Both the position numbers and the translations under genes were made by a program. DNA of 13,431 bases. Origin: Hamiltosporidium magnivora. Lineage: Eukaryota > Microsporidia > Dubosqiidae. Location of the stretch: the NCBI GenBank assembly GCA_004325065.1, contig PITI01000372.1, positions 1-13,431 on the forward strand, in the 5' to 3' direction. The stretch's first letter is position 1. The number at the start of each line of letters is the position of its first letter. The notes beneath the pieces were generated by a model, which was not told where the DNA came from, did not search any database, and worked only from the letters and a program-made list of their open reading frames with translations. Of this stretch, positions 1 through 7,418 are shown piece after piece.

Positions 1-382
1 TTAACAAGAGCAAATGTATACATCGTACCACTTCATTGTGTCGTCTAGTATAGTCATGACCAAGCATTTTTTCACATCTCGTTGCTAAATGGTCTACTGT
101 TTTTCTAGACGTGTTGCAGTGTTGACACACACCTTCTGCTCCCCAAAATACGTTTCTATCCTGGATATAGCAGAACACTGCTTCATCACGCGGTCTTACA
201 CTTCCTTTCTTTAACCATCTTGAGGAGTCATTTACGCTTACTAGCTCGTTGTTTCTAGCATTATATAACTTTGAATGTAGTTTTCGTTTTTCTATTTCGT
301 TATATAAGTTAGCTAGTTGAGCTTCATCTAATTTATTTTTAGTGACCTCTCCAAAAATAGCACTATATAAATATAAAAACAT
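1..382 (-). CDS. LINE (non-LTR retrotransposon) fragment, C-terminal zinc-knuckle region, partial
   Basis: An uninterrupted minus-strand frame runs from an ATG at 382-380 to the window edge (127 codons, no stop reached). A stop codon lies immediately upstream (385-383), so the piece is truncated at its 5' side. Residues 86-103 form a C-x2-C-x8-H-x4-C zinc knuckle (C86, C89, H98, C103), followed by GHDYTRRHNEVVRCIHLLL. This layout is typical of the region after the reverse transcriptase in LINEs that carry a restriction-like endonuclease (R2/NeSL-like). From memory, very similar protein segments occur in microsporidian repeats. The upstream segment RPRDEAVFCYIQDRNVF fits the linker between RT and knuckle. 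The RT itself is missing and any endonuclease would lie left of the window. The fragment has 45% G+C in the block counted and no frameshifts, so it looks young. The ATG at 382 may be fortuitous rather than a functional start. LINE identity is fairly secure; the clade is less so. Confidence 0.8.
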   Translation of the reverse strand, partial: MFLYLYSAIFGEVTKNKLDEAQLANLYNEIEKRKLHSKLYNARNNELVSVNDSSRWLKKGSVRPRDEAVFCYIQDRNVFWGAEGVCQHCNTSRKTVDHLATRCEKMLGHDYTRRHNEVVRCIHLLLL

Positions 383-479
383 TTAATTATTTAGTTGAAC
401 TTTCTAATAAAATGATTGCAGGCGGGGTAGGAATTTCTGCTGAAAACGCCCCTGGCGATCACTTATGTAGATTCCAAAG

Positions 480-1612
480 AATTAAATAGCAATCTACCAA
501 ACATTCGCGATAAGAAGATGCTTGAAAACCGCTACTAATACTACATATTGATGCAAAATCTTTTTGATGATTACAATCAAGCGTAGACAGCATTGATCAG
601 ATTTTCTCTATAAGACACTTGAAAATTCCTTAGAAAATTATTCATTAAATTAAAATGTCACCTGCTGAACGAAAGGAAAAGATTTATTTAACAGGTAATA
701 ATAAAGTGGTTTCAAGGTTTTTAAATGATTAAAGCAAGGAGGCACATCTTTGGGCAATTTATTCAACCTATCATAAAAGGAATAATATTCAAGATGAGAT
801 GAACACTGTTGGTGCAGTATTTAATCGAAATAACGTAATAAGTTGCATATGCAGATGGCCTGGGGTATAATTGGCAGAAAACAAAGGATATTAAATCCGC
901 CTTAAGAATATTAGCGGCGGAATCAGAAAAAGCAAGACCTAATATAAAAGTGTAAGATATAAAATATATGGAAGTATCTTCTTCTCAGACGAGGTCGGAA
1001 AATTTAAAAGAATGAATTCCTTTAAATTTAATATTTATCAAGATTTACGCACTTAGGTAAACTTCTGAATGAGAATATAATATTTTATTTGAGATGAAAA
1101 AGAGACTAAAGGCAGGTTACAAAAACTATTTTTCTCTGCATACTTACTGAAGTCAAATTGGATAAGCTGGAAGGCGAAAAAGCAAATTTTAATCCTATTA
1201 TCAGGCTTACGGTAATTTATGCACCCGAAAAATTGTGATGATCAAAAGGGATAAAATTATGTTTGATGATATGAGAGAAAAATACTAGAATGGACATATT
1301 GACCAATCCTGTAAGCTAAAGAGGTGAGAATTGAACAAATCAAGGGATCTATGACCTATATCAAAAATCAAAAATTGTCCTTCTAATAAAACAAAGAGAC
1401 TTTGATGGTTCGGTCACTAGAAAGAATGTCTACAGTAAGAGTGGTAAGTAAAATTTTTAAAACTTCATCTGAATGGAAGAAAGGAATAGACGCCCACGAA
1501 ATAATGGGTAGATTATATCAAGAAAGATCACATGAACCTTGATGTAGCGCGATGGAGAAGATCGTTAATGAAGCCCGGGCTTTTCACGGGTTTTTGCGTC
1601 GTGAGTAAGTGA
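480..1612 (+). mobile_element. Decayed LINE reverse transcriptase (pseudogene, many frameshifts)
   Basis: No long frame survives, but successive pieces in shifting frames follow the order of a LINE reverse transcriptase. MLENRYQYYILMQNLF at 518-565 precedes motif A (LFDDYNQA 560-583, continuing as VDSIDQ 583-600 after a frameshift; family form resembles LFIDFKQAYDSID). YKTLEN follows at 609-626. QGGTSLGNLFNLS at 735-773 matches the RQGD..SPLLFN block. NTVGAVFNRNN at 802-834 leads to VAYADG at 842-859, the degenerate YADD catalytic box. Then come TKDIKSALRIL, DIKYM (956-970), MKKRLKAGYKNYFSLH (1094-1141), LLKSNWISWKAKKQIL from 1144, IYDLYQ near 1347-1364, WFGH and RMS near 1405-1431, and WVDYIKKDHMNLDVARW (1505-1555). 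The last frame stops with TGA at 1610-1612. About ten frame changes plus nonsense codons (for example 536, 730, 953, 1148) rule out function. The 5' half with the endonuclease is absent. The clade (RTE, Jockey or similar) is undecided. Confidence 0.82.
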
Positions 1613-1696
1613 GTGTTGAGATCACTTTTATGTGAGGACTTAAGGTGGTTTTGTCACAAAAAACCATACTTTATATCTTAAAAGACACAAATACCC

Positions 1697-1870
1697 ATGA
1701 ACGCAGAGGCATATATTCAATCGATCCTACTCGAGAGACAGGCTAAATTATTTCCTTTGATTGATCAAAAGAAATTTGGCGGGAACCGAACGCCGAAAGA
1801 GCTGGGAAAGATCGTCATTGAGTCTTATTTAAAAAACGAGAGACATAAACAAGCATCAAATTCTTTATAA
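1697..1870 (+). CDS. 57-residue orphan ORF at the right edge of the retrotransposon island
   Basis: ATG at 1697 opens a clean 57-codon frame ending in TAA at 1868-1870; an in-frame TAA lies just upstream at 1679-1681. The product begins MNAEAYIQSILLERQ, contains the basic stretch KKFGGNRTPKELGK, and ends in a polar K/R/E-rich tail. It has no signal peptide, no membrane segment and no motif I recognise. The G+C content (40% in the block counted) matches the LINE debris to its left, not the AT-rich genome to its right. It may therefore be the start of another element's ORF or a remnant carried in with the island. An alternative is chance. A second, interrupted frame overlaps it, so coding is unproven. 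Confidence 0.25.
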   Translation: MNAEAYIQSILLERQAKLFPLIDQKKFGGNRTPKELGKIVIESYLKNERHKQASNSL

Positions 1871-2299
1871 CATGGGAAAGACGAGGAAAATGATGTTTAA
1901 TAAGTAAATATGAAAAATATTTCACTTCATGTTTTTGATGATGCAATAAAAATTGAAGAACCACAATAACTATAAACGCTACGTTGGATTTTGAGTGATA
2001 GAAGAAAGCAGTTAAAATAGTTGATGAAAACCTTAAAATAAAAAAGAAATATAGCCTAGATTTTAAGTAAATTAAAAATTGAAAAAGACTTGAATTTTAA
2101 AATAAAGACCTAAAATTCATTTACAGAAATTGTGATATTTATCAGAATTCTTTTGAACCCAACCAGAAATCCAAATAAAATAAAGTTTAAAAACTATTTG
2201 CGTAAATTCTTTTACAATCCTATTTTTGTAAAAATTAATATTTAAGCATTCAAAAAAATTAAAATTCAAATAAGCATTCATAACAATAAAAATTCAAAT
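1871..2299. other. AT-rich spacer after the TE island, no gene seen
   Basis: The base composition drops to that of the bulk genome here. Only short broken frames are present. This is the downstream side of MSH6, so its terminator or poly(A) signal should lie here, but no AATAAA is obvious on the minus strand close to the stop codon. The only structure I see is the short direct repeat at its right end, listed separately. Confidence 0.5.
2243..2299. repeat. Short direct tandem repeat abutting the MSH6 stop codon
   Basis: Two adjacent copies of about 28 bp, each starting TAAGCATTCA and ending AAAATTCAAA, lie at 2243-2270 and 2271-2299. They differ mainly in the middle (AAAAAATT versus TAACAATA). 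The second copy ends directly at the stop codon of the minus-strand gene, so the repeat occupies the start of its 3' flank. Replication slippage in AT-rich DNA is the simplest origin. Confidence 0.6.
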
Positions 2300-5200
2300 T
2301 TATTTACTCAATTCTTTTTTATATTCCAATGCTTTTTCAATAATAATATCAGGAACACCCGCCATCTTAGCCACTGAAATACCATGAGAGTCATAACATA
2401 TTCCATCACAGAGTTTATATGTAAAAACAATATCTTTAGAATCTACAACAGCTTTCATATAAGATTTTTTAATTAAAGAAATATTTTCGATCATTTTATG
2501 GTAGTGAGTTGAAAAAAGTGTGTGAATATTTTTATTTCTTAAATATTTTAATACCATTGTTGCTATTTTCTCACCATCGATCGTAGAAGTTCCTCTTCCA
2601 AGTTCATCGATTATTACAAAGGAATTGATGGTGCTTTCGTTTAGTATTTTTGCGGTTTCGCTTAGTTCTACCATAAAAGTTGATTTACCTTTACTAAGAT
2701 CATCGGATGCTCCTATTCGCGTAAATATTCTATCAAAAATTACGAATTCCATTTTTTCGCATGCAACTTTTAAACCGATGTGAGCAAGAAGTATATTTAG
2801 ACAGACCGATCGGAGAAATGTAGACTTTCCTCCCATGTTAGGACCTGTAAGAACCATCACACGTTCGTTTTGCAAACATAGATCGTTAGGGATATAATTC
2901 GTGTAAATTGGGTTTTTCATATTCAAAAAATCAAGTTTGCTTCCTAAAAAAGGAAAATTGAAATCTTTAAATATTTTTGAAAATTTTGAAAATGAAAAAT
3001 AGCAATCGATATGAGAAATGATTGAGGTGGCCTGGTAAAATACATTTGAATATTTTGCAATTGAATCGACTGCTCTTTTTAGTAGGGAACCTCTTGATTG
3101 AAATATTCTTTCTTCTAATTCCATATAATTTATTACCATGTTTTTCAACTCGAGCGTGTAAAATCTTTTAAAATTTTTTGAAGACGAAATCAAAATATAA
3201 TTTTCCGGAATTTTTACTGAATTTGGAACTTCGATTTGAAATATTTCTTTTCCTATATTTTTATAGCATAAATCTGCACATCGCAATTTCAATTTTTCTT
3301 TTTGTAAATTTTCATCTAATTGATTTTCCAGTAAATTCATTTCTTCAATCAAATCACAAATTTCATCATTTTTAAGTTCCCCGGGTGATATTTCCTCGTT
3401 TTTTATACAATAATTTTTATAAAAAACCTCTAAAATTTCTTTCACGGATGGAAATGATTTTAATAGATTATAAAATTCCAAACAACCACGTTCATCTCGA
3501 TTAAAAGAATCTTCAATCGAAAAATTATCCGAAATATTCAATAAATCTATGCTTTCTTCTGCTTTAGCATCAATTTCTTCTTTTGTAGATTTAATAAAAT
3601 AATTGTAAAAACTTGGATTTTCTTTCCGATATTTTTCACTAAATTTTATAATTTTAGTTTTTAAATCTTCAACAATTTCACAACAAAATTTTAAATTATT
3701 TAAAAATTTGACCAAATCTCCAATAAAAGAATTTCCACAAAAAAGCTTACCAATAATCCTTTCCATATCAACAAAAGATTTTATTTTCATATAAATCTGA
3801 TCAAAATCAATTAAATTCAAAAAAATTGTAATATTTTGTCTTTTCAATATTTCTTCATAATTTCTCAGCGGATTTAAAATCCATTTTCTCAACATACGTA
3901 TTCCACCAGGTGTAGCACAATAATTTACCGCTGAAAATAAACTCTTATCAACTGTCATATCATAATTATTTCTTAAAATTTCCAAATTTTTTAATGTAAT
4001 CGAATCCAAAACCAAAAAACCTCCACTTTTTTCATTTAATTTTACAATATTTACATTTTCAGAAAAATCACCTCGTTTCAAATATTCCATATAATTAGAA
4101 AGATACATAAAACATCCGTATTCTCTTTCATTACTAAATTTAAATTTGTTTTTTATATCCGAATTTCCTTTAATTGGTTTAATAATAATAACTGGTTCAT
4201 CTAATTTTAAATTCACATCAGTTATAACTTCTTTGATTTCATATTTTGCAAAAATGGTTTTTAAATTTGAAAAATCTTCTGTTTCATTGAAAGTGGCATA
4301 AAAAACAGAATTAATACTGGCATCGTATAATATTAAAGAAACAGAAATAATTTTATTTTGATTCTCCAAATCCATAGATTCGTAGTCTATTTTGAGTGCA
4401 GCAGTGTAGATCGAAAAGCAAGATTTTAAATGTTCTGGATTATAAACAGTTCCTTGTGTAATTATTTCTTTAAGTTCTCGATGTATAATTTTTTCTTGTG
4501 ATTTCTTACTTTCTTTATTTGTTTCTGCTTCTCTTTCTCTCATATTTTTACCTATCATGTTCTCTTTTTGGTCTACACGTGCAATTTTAAATCCTTTTTC
4601 TAAAAATTTGCTTGCCCAATGATCAAAACTTTTCTCTGGAAATCCAACCATTTTCATATTTACACGGTCGGTAATTTTTAAATCGAAGTACTTTGCTCCG
4701 ATTTCAGCATCATTCTCATATAATTCATAAAATTTACCTTTTTTAAAACAAACAATCGTATCAAAATATTCCTTTTTTATATTCCAGTATTGTTTTTCGA
4801 AAGGAGTAAATTTCTTAAAATATACTTCTGGTATATAAAGCGTAGATGGATCGTACCCAGGTTCGCCTTTCCTAATCATATTTTTATCTCTTAAATCAAC
4901 TAAAAAAGAAAATCTTTCAGGATCTATTTGACTGCTTTCTTTTAAAGAAATCGGTGTTTTTTGATTTCTATTCTGAGATGTTTTCAAAGGATCAATCATA
5001 ATTGAACTACTAAATGAGTCTAAAGACACGGTTTTTTGATTTATATCCTGAGACGTTTTCAACGAATCAATCATAATCGAACTACTAAATGAATCTAAAG
5101 ACACAGTATCAGAATCTTCATCAGTTCTAATTTTACTTTTCAATTCAATTTTTTTATTTTTTTTTAAAATTTCTTCCTTTTCTTTATTTAAAGGCAGATT

Positions 5201-5359
5201 TTTAATACCTTTTTTTGTATTTTTTTCTTCTTCGTTATCCAAAATATTATTTTCATTTTCAGATACTATAAACGAAACATTGTTCGTTTCCGTTTGTATT
5301 TTTTTTATTGGAGAAGAAAAATACTCAAATAATGATTTCTGTTTTTTATTATTTTGCAT
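2300..5359 (-). CDS. MSH6: DNA mismatch repair protein MSH6
   Basis: This 1019-residue MutS homologue is the MSH6 partner of MSH2 in MutS-alpha, which recognises base mismatches and small loops in nuclear DNA. Residues 7-14 (QKSLFEYF) are a good PCNA-interacting box (Q-x-x-L-x-x-Y-F) at the extreme N-terminus, as in other eukaryotic MSH6 proteins. A disordered Lys/Ser-rich tether follows, including a 25-residue tandem repeat at 85-134. The mismatch-binding domain starts near 170 and carries the Phe-x-Glu wedge F210-Y211-E212 in KGKFYELYE. Connector, lever and clamp domains span roughly 320-780. The ATPase has Walker A TGPNMGGKST (838-847), the loop GASDDLSKGKSTF, Walker B VIIDELGRGTST (915-926) and STHYH (950-954). 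The end, SHGISVAKMAGVPDIIIEKA, matches the family C-terminus. The protein is shorter than yeast MSH6 (about 1240), as expected in a reduced genome. No PWWP domain and no introns were seen. The start is the first ATG and precedes the PIP box directly. The gene looks intact. Confidence 0.96.
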   Translation of the reverse strand: MQNNKKQKSLFEYFSSPIKKIQTETNNVSFIVSENENNILDNEEEKNTKKGIKNLPLNKEKEEILKKNKKIELKSKIRTDEDSDTVSLDSFSSSIMIDSLKTSQDINQKTVSLDSFSSSIMIDPLKTSQNRNQKTPISLKESSQIDPERFSFLVDLRDKNMIRKGEPGYDPSTLYIPEVYFKKFTPFEKQYWNIKKEYFDTIVCFKKGKFYELYENDAEIGAKYFDLKITDRVNMKMVGFPEKSFDHWASKFLEKGFKIARVDQKENMIGKNMREREAETNKESKKSQEKIIHRELKEIITQGTVYNPEHLKSCFSIYTAALKIDYESMDLENQNKIISVSLILYDASINSVFYATFNETEDFSNLKTIFAKYEIKEVITDVNLKLDEPVIIIKPIKGNSDIKNKFKFSNEREYGCFMYLSNYMEYLKRGDFSENVNIVKLNEKSGGFLVLDSITLKNLEILRNNYDMTVDKSLFSAVNYCATPGGIRMLRKWILNPLRNYEEILKRQNITIFLNLIDFDQIYMKIKSFVDMERIIGKLFCGNSFIGDLVKFLNNLKFCCEIVEDLKTKIIKFSEKYRKENPSFYNYFIKSTKEEIDAKAEESIDLLNISDNFSIEDSFNRDERGCLEFYNLLKSFPSVKEILEVFYKNYCIKNEEISPGELKNDEICDLIEEMNLLENQLDENLQKEKLKLRCADLCYKNIGKEIFQIEVPNSVKIPENYILISSSKNFKRFYTLELKNMVINYMELEERIFQSRGSLLKRAVDSIAKYSNVFYQATSIISHIDCYFSFSKFSKIFKDFNFPFLGSKLDFLNMKNPIYTNYIPNDLCLQNERVMVLTGPNMGGKSTFLRSVCLNILLAHIGLKVACEKMEFVIFDRIFTRIGASDDLSKGKSTFMVELSETAKILNESTINSFVIIDELGRGTSTIDGEKIATMVLKYLRNKNIHTLFSTHYHKMIENISLIKKSYMKAVVDSKDIVFTYKLCDGICYDSHGISVAKMAGVPDIIIEKALEYKKELSK
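4958..5107 (-). repeat. 75-bp coding tandem duplication in the MSH6 N-terminal tether
   Basis: Residues 85-109 and 110-134 of MSH6 are two adjacent 25-residue copies beginning TVSLDSFSSSIMID and ending NQK. They are identical at 22 of 25 positions; the differences are S/P, D/N and I/R. In DNA the copies are 5107-5033 and 5032-4958. They lie between the PIP box and the DNA-binding domain, in a region expected to be disordered, so the duplication lengthens the tether without touching a folded domain. The units are rich in Ser/Thr beside acidic residues and could be phosphorylated, which is inference. Confidence 0.9.
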
Positions 5360-5363
5360 TTAG

Positions 5364-5368
5364 AAGGA
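5364..5368 (-). promoter_or_regulatory. TCCTT element four bases before the MSH6 start
   Basis: Read on the minus strand the gene is preceded by GAATCCTTCTAA and then ATG at 5359. Its match in sequence and spacing to the element before the LRR gene supports treating it as a start-proximal signal rather than chance, although two instances are few. Confidence 0.4.
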
Positions 5369-5480
5369 TTCGTTATATTTTTTTTAATGCAATTTTTAAA
5401 TATTTTTTTCAATAAAAATTTAAAAAAATTGAAAGAATTTGATAAATAGAAGAATTTGTTTTGATTTTGGATCTTAAGAG

Positions 5481-5718
5481 CTATCCATTTTAAAAATATA
5501 TTTTTTGAAGACTGATTCGGTAATCTTTAAAACATTAATTCTTTATACACGAAAAATAAATTTGTAACGAATATTTTTCTAATTTTTAAATACTAAAATC
5601 TATCCACTTAAAAAATAAATTTCTTGAAGACGTAGGCATGCATGTTAAAATATTACTTCTGTTTATTTGAAAAACCAATCCGTAAGATTTATTTTTTAAT
5701 TTTAGAAATATTAATTTT
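5481..5718. repeat. Diverged 119-bp tandem duplication in the divergent spacer
   Basis: Copy 1 (5481-5599) and copy 2 (5600 to about 5718) both start CTATCCA, continue through an A/T tract to TTGAAGAC, share a central stretch ending GAAAAA, and end in TAATTTTxxAAATA. They align over their whole length with only small gaps, at roughly 70% identity by eye. The first 32 bases are the best conserved part. The copies sit head to tail with no gap. This could be an old slippage or unequal-crossover event, or a duplicated regulatory block. Confidence 0.7.
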
Positions 5719-6014
5719 TTTATCTATTAAATTCATATTTTGCAGAATATTTTTATAAATATCTGGAAGTATATTTTATATCTTCCGTTATAATGATATC
5801 TAAAAGTACATTTATATTTTTATAAAATAATTAAGATTTTCTTAAATTTCTATATTTCTCAAATGGCCAAAAATTTATTTAAATATATTTTAATTCTAAT
5901 ATAGCCTGATTACCAATTTAAGAAAAAAATGAAATATAAAAATACTTATATTTAAAGCAAATCGTTTTAAGTCTTTAGTATTCGTACCCTTGTAAATTAA
6001 ATAACTATAATTCG

Positions 6015-7418
6015 ATGTTGGCAAGTATTTTGGATATTTCTATAAATAAAATAAAAAAGGGACCAATAATTTTAACAAAATGTGTGCAAAATGATGATTC
6101 AGTGATATCAATTTTTGTAAAAAATGGAAGTTCAAATGAAAATCAGAATAATAACGGAATTTCTCATTTTATAGAACACATGGTTTTTAATGGATCAAAA
6201 AAATTCCCAAAAAATATTACAAATGAAATTCTTAACAAAAAATTTTCATATTACAGTGCCTATACAACAAGAGAATATACAAATTTCTTATTTAAAACTA
6301 AGAATTTGCTTGAAACAATTTCTTTTATTTTTAATATTCTTAGATTTCCAAGATTTAATACCAAGGATATTAAAAATGAAGCAAAAACTATTTTGAAGGA
6401 ACATGAAAGTGTAAATTCAAATTTAATAGAAAAAAAATTGGATTTTGTTCATAAAAAACTTTTTAAAAATGCACATGGATATCCAATATTAGGACCAGTA
6501 TCTAATATAAAGTCTTTTAGTAAAAACCAACTAAAAAAATTTCATCTAACTACCTACAAACCAGAAAATTTTCTTATTTGTGTATCAAGTAAGTATACAC
6601 ACAATCAAATACTCGAAATTATTGCAAATACCTTTTATAAATCTAAAAAGTCTAAAAAATTTGAAAGTAATATATTTTTAGATAAGAATATTAAATTTGA
6701 TAATATTGTCAATTCGATTAAATCAATTTACAAAGATTTGAAAAAAATTAATAATGAAGGTGATAATGAAAATAATAATTGTGAGAAACTTAAAGAACTT
6801 TATTTTGTTGAAAGTAAGGAATATAAAGAAATTAAGGAAAATAAAAGAATTAATAAGGCCGGTGATTCTAATAATGAAGGTAATATTGATGACAAAAATA
6901 AATTTTATACTGATGAAAGTAATTTGAAAAACTTAAATGAAATTAAAAATTCTAAATTCCTTAAAAACAGCGAAATATCAAAAGTAGAAAATGAAGTGAT
7001 CAACAGAAAAAGGATGATAATTAAGAAAAATGATATTGTTGGAATAAAAATAGGCGGGTATAAAAATATATTACATCTGCATATTTTAATCTTATGTAAG
7101 ATTCTTAGAGAAAAATATAATTTGAATATTTTTTATATTCCATATGAAAAAAGAGGAATTCTACTATTTTTTAAAGAAGATGACAATTTAGATATAAAAA
7201 ATAAAATAATAACCTTTAACGAATTAGAATCAACAAAAAAAGTATTTTTGAATGATATTTATAGCATTTTTAATTCTTCCAAAGATTTTTTTGATTTCTT
7301 TGGGCCTGAAATACTTTTTAAGATGAATTTATTGCTTTATAGTCCTTACAATATTAATTATATTAATTTGAAACAGATTAACTTGTTTAAGGAAAAAATA
7401 TTTGAAATTTTAAAATAA
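6015..7418 (+). CDS. M16 metallopeptidase, mitochondrial processing peptidase beta-like (mitosomal)
   Basis: This 467-residue protein has an inverted zinc motif, HFIEH (H51, E54, H55), and a third ligand candidate E131 at the spacing seen in processing peptidase beta subunits (76 residues after the second His). Flanking sequence also fits MPP-beta: NNGISHFIEHMVFNGS, SAYTTREYTNF (81-91; family form NAYTSRE), LKEHESV (128-133) and GYPILGPVSNIKS (155-167). MPP removes N-terminal presequences from proteins imported into mitochondria, so a mitosomal role is the natural inference. The protein starts almost at the catalytic domain, with no long presequence. Residues about 235-335 are a Lys/Asn/Glu-rich low-complexity insert that replaces the usual linker. 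The C-terminal domain (about 340-467) is short and poorly conserved. The ATG is the first after an in-frame stop at 5976. AATAAA occurs at 7491-7496. A different M16 protease remains possible, but the N-terminal match favours MPP-beta. Confidence 0.83.
   Translation: MLASILDISINKIKKGPIILTKCVQNDDSVISIFVKNGSSNENQNNNGISHFIEHMVFNGSKKFPKNITNEILNKKFSYYSAYTTREYTNFLFKTKNLLETISFIFNILRFPRFNTKDIKNEAKTILKEHESVNSNLIEKKLDFVHKKLFKNAHGYPILGPVSNIKSFSKNQLKKFHLTTYKPENFLICVSSKYTHNQILEIIANTFYKSKKSKKFESNIFLDKNIKFDNIVNSIKSIYKDLKKINNEGDNENNNCEKLKELYFVESKEYKEIKENKRINKAGDSNNEGNIDDKNKFYTDESNLKNLNEIKNSKFLKNSEISKVENEVINRKRMIIKKNDIVGIKIGGYKNILHLHILILCKILREKYNLNIFYIPYEKRGILLFFKEDDNLDIKNKIITFNELESTKKVFLNDIYSIFNSSKDFFDFFGPEILFKMNLLLYSPYNINYINLKQINLFKEKIFEILK

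Larger units (their letters stand above)
5360..6014. promoter_or_regulatory. 655-bp divergent intergenic region between MSH6 and the M16 peptidase gene
   Basis: MSH6 reads left and the peptidase gene reads right, so both promoters must lie here. The DNA is extremely AT-rich with no open frame of note. Next to MSH6 the antisense strand has TCCTT four bases before the ATG (5364-5368 in plus coordinates). On the peptidase side TACCCTTG lies 23 bases upstream of the ATG (CCCTT at 5987-5991). Short C-rich elements very near start codons are known from microsporidian promoters, so these are the best candidates. The middle of the spacer is occupied by a tandem duplication, listed separately. Confidence 0.5.

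Noticed and set aside
410..1340. Reading the plus strand with stop codons as Gln or Trp gives protein-like sequence, suggesting a reassigned genetic code.
   Set aside because: The stop density equals that expected for random sequence of this composition, and the frame changes repeatedly. A decayed LINE explains the protein-like segments, and the neighbouring genes use normal stops.
1571..1596. AAGCCCG...CGGGTTT hairpin followed by T residues, resembling a bacterial terminator.
   Set aside because: It falls inside the last codons of the LINE remnant in a eukaryotic context; the GC-rich stem is part of that coding sequence.
3178..3375. 65-codon frame on the plus strand.
   Set aside because: It is antisense to the conserved MSH6 gene and has no features of its own.
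6190..6396. 68-codon plus-strand frame.
   Set aside because: It overlaps the M16 peptidase catalytic domain in another frame; the zinc motif fixes the real frame.
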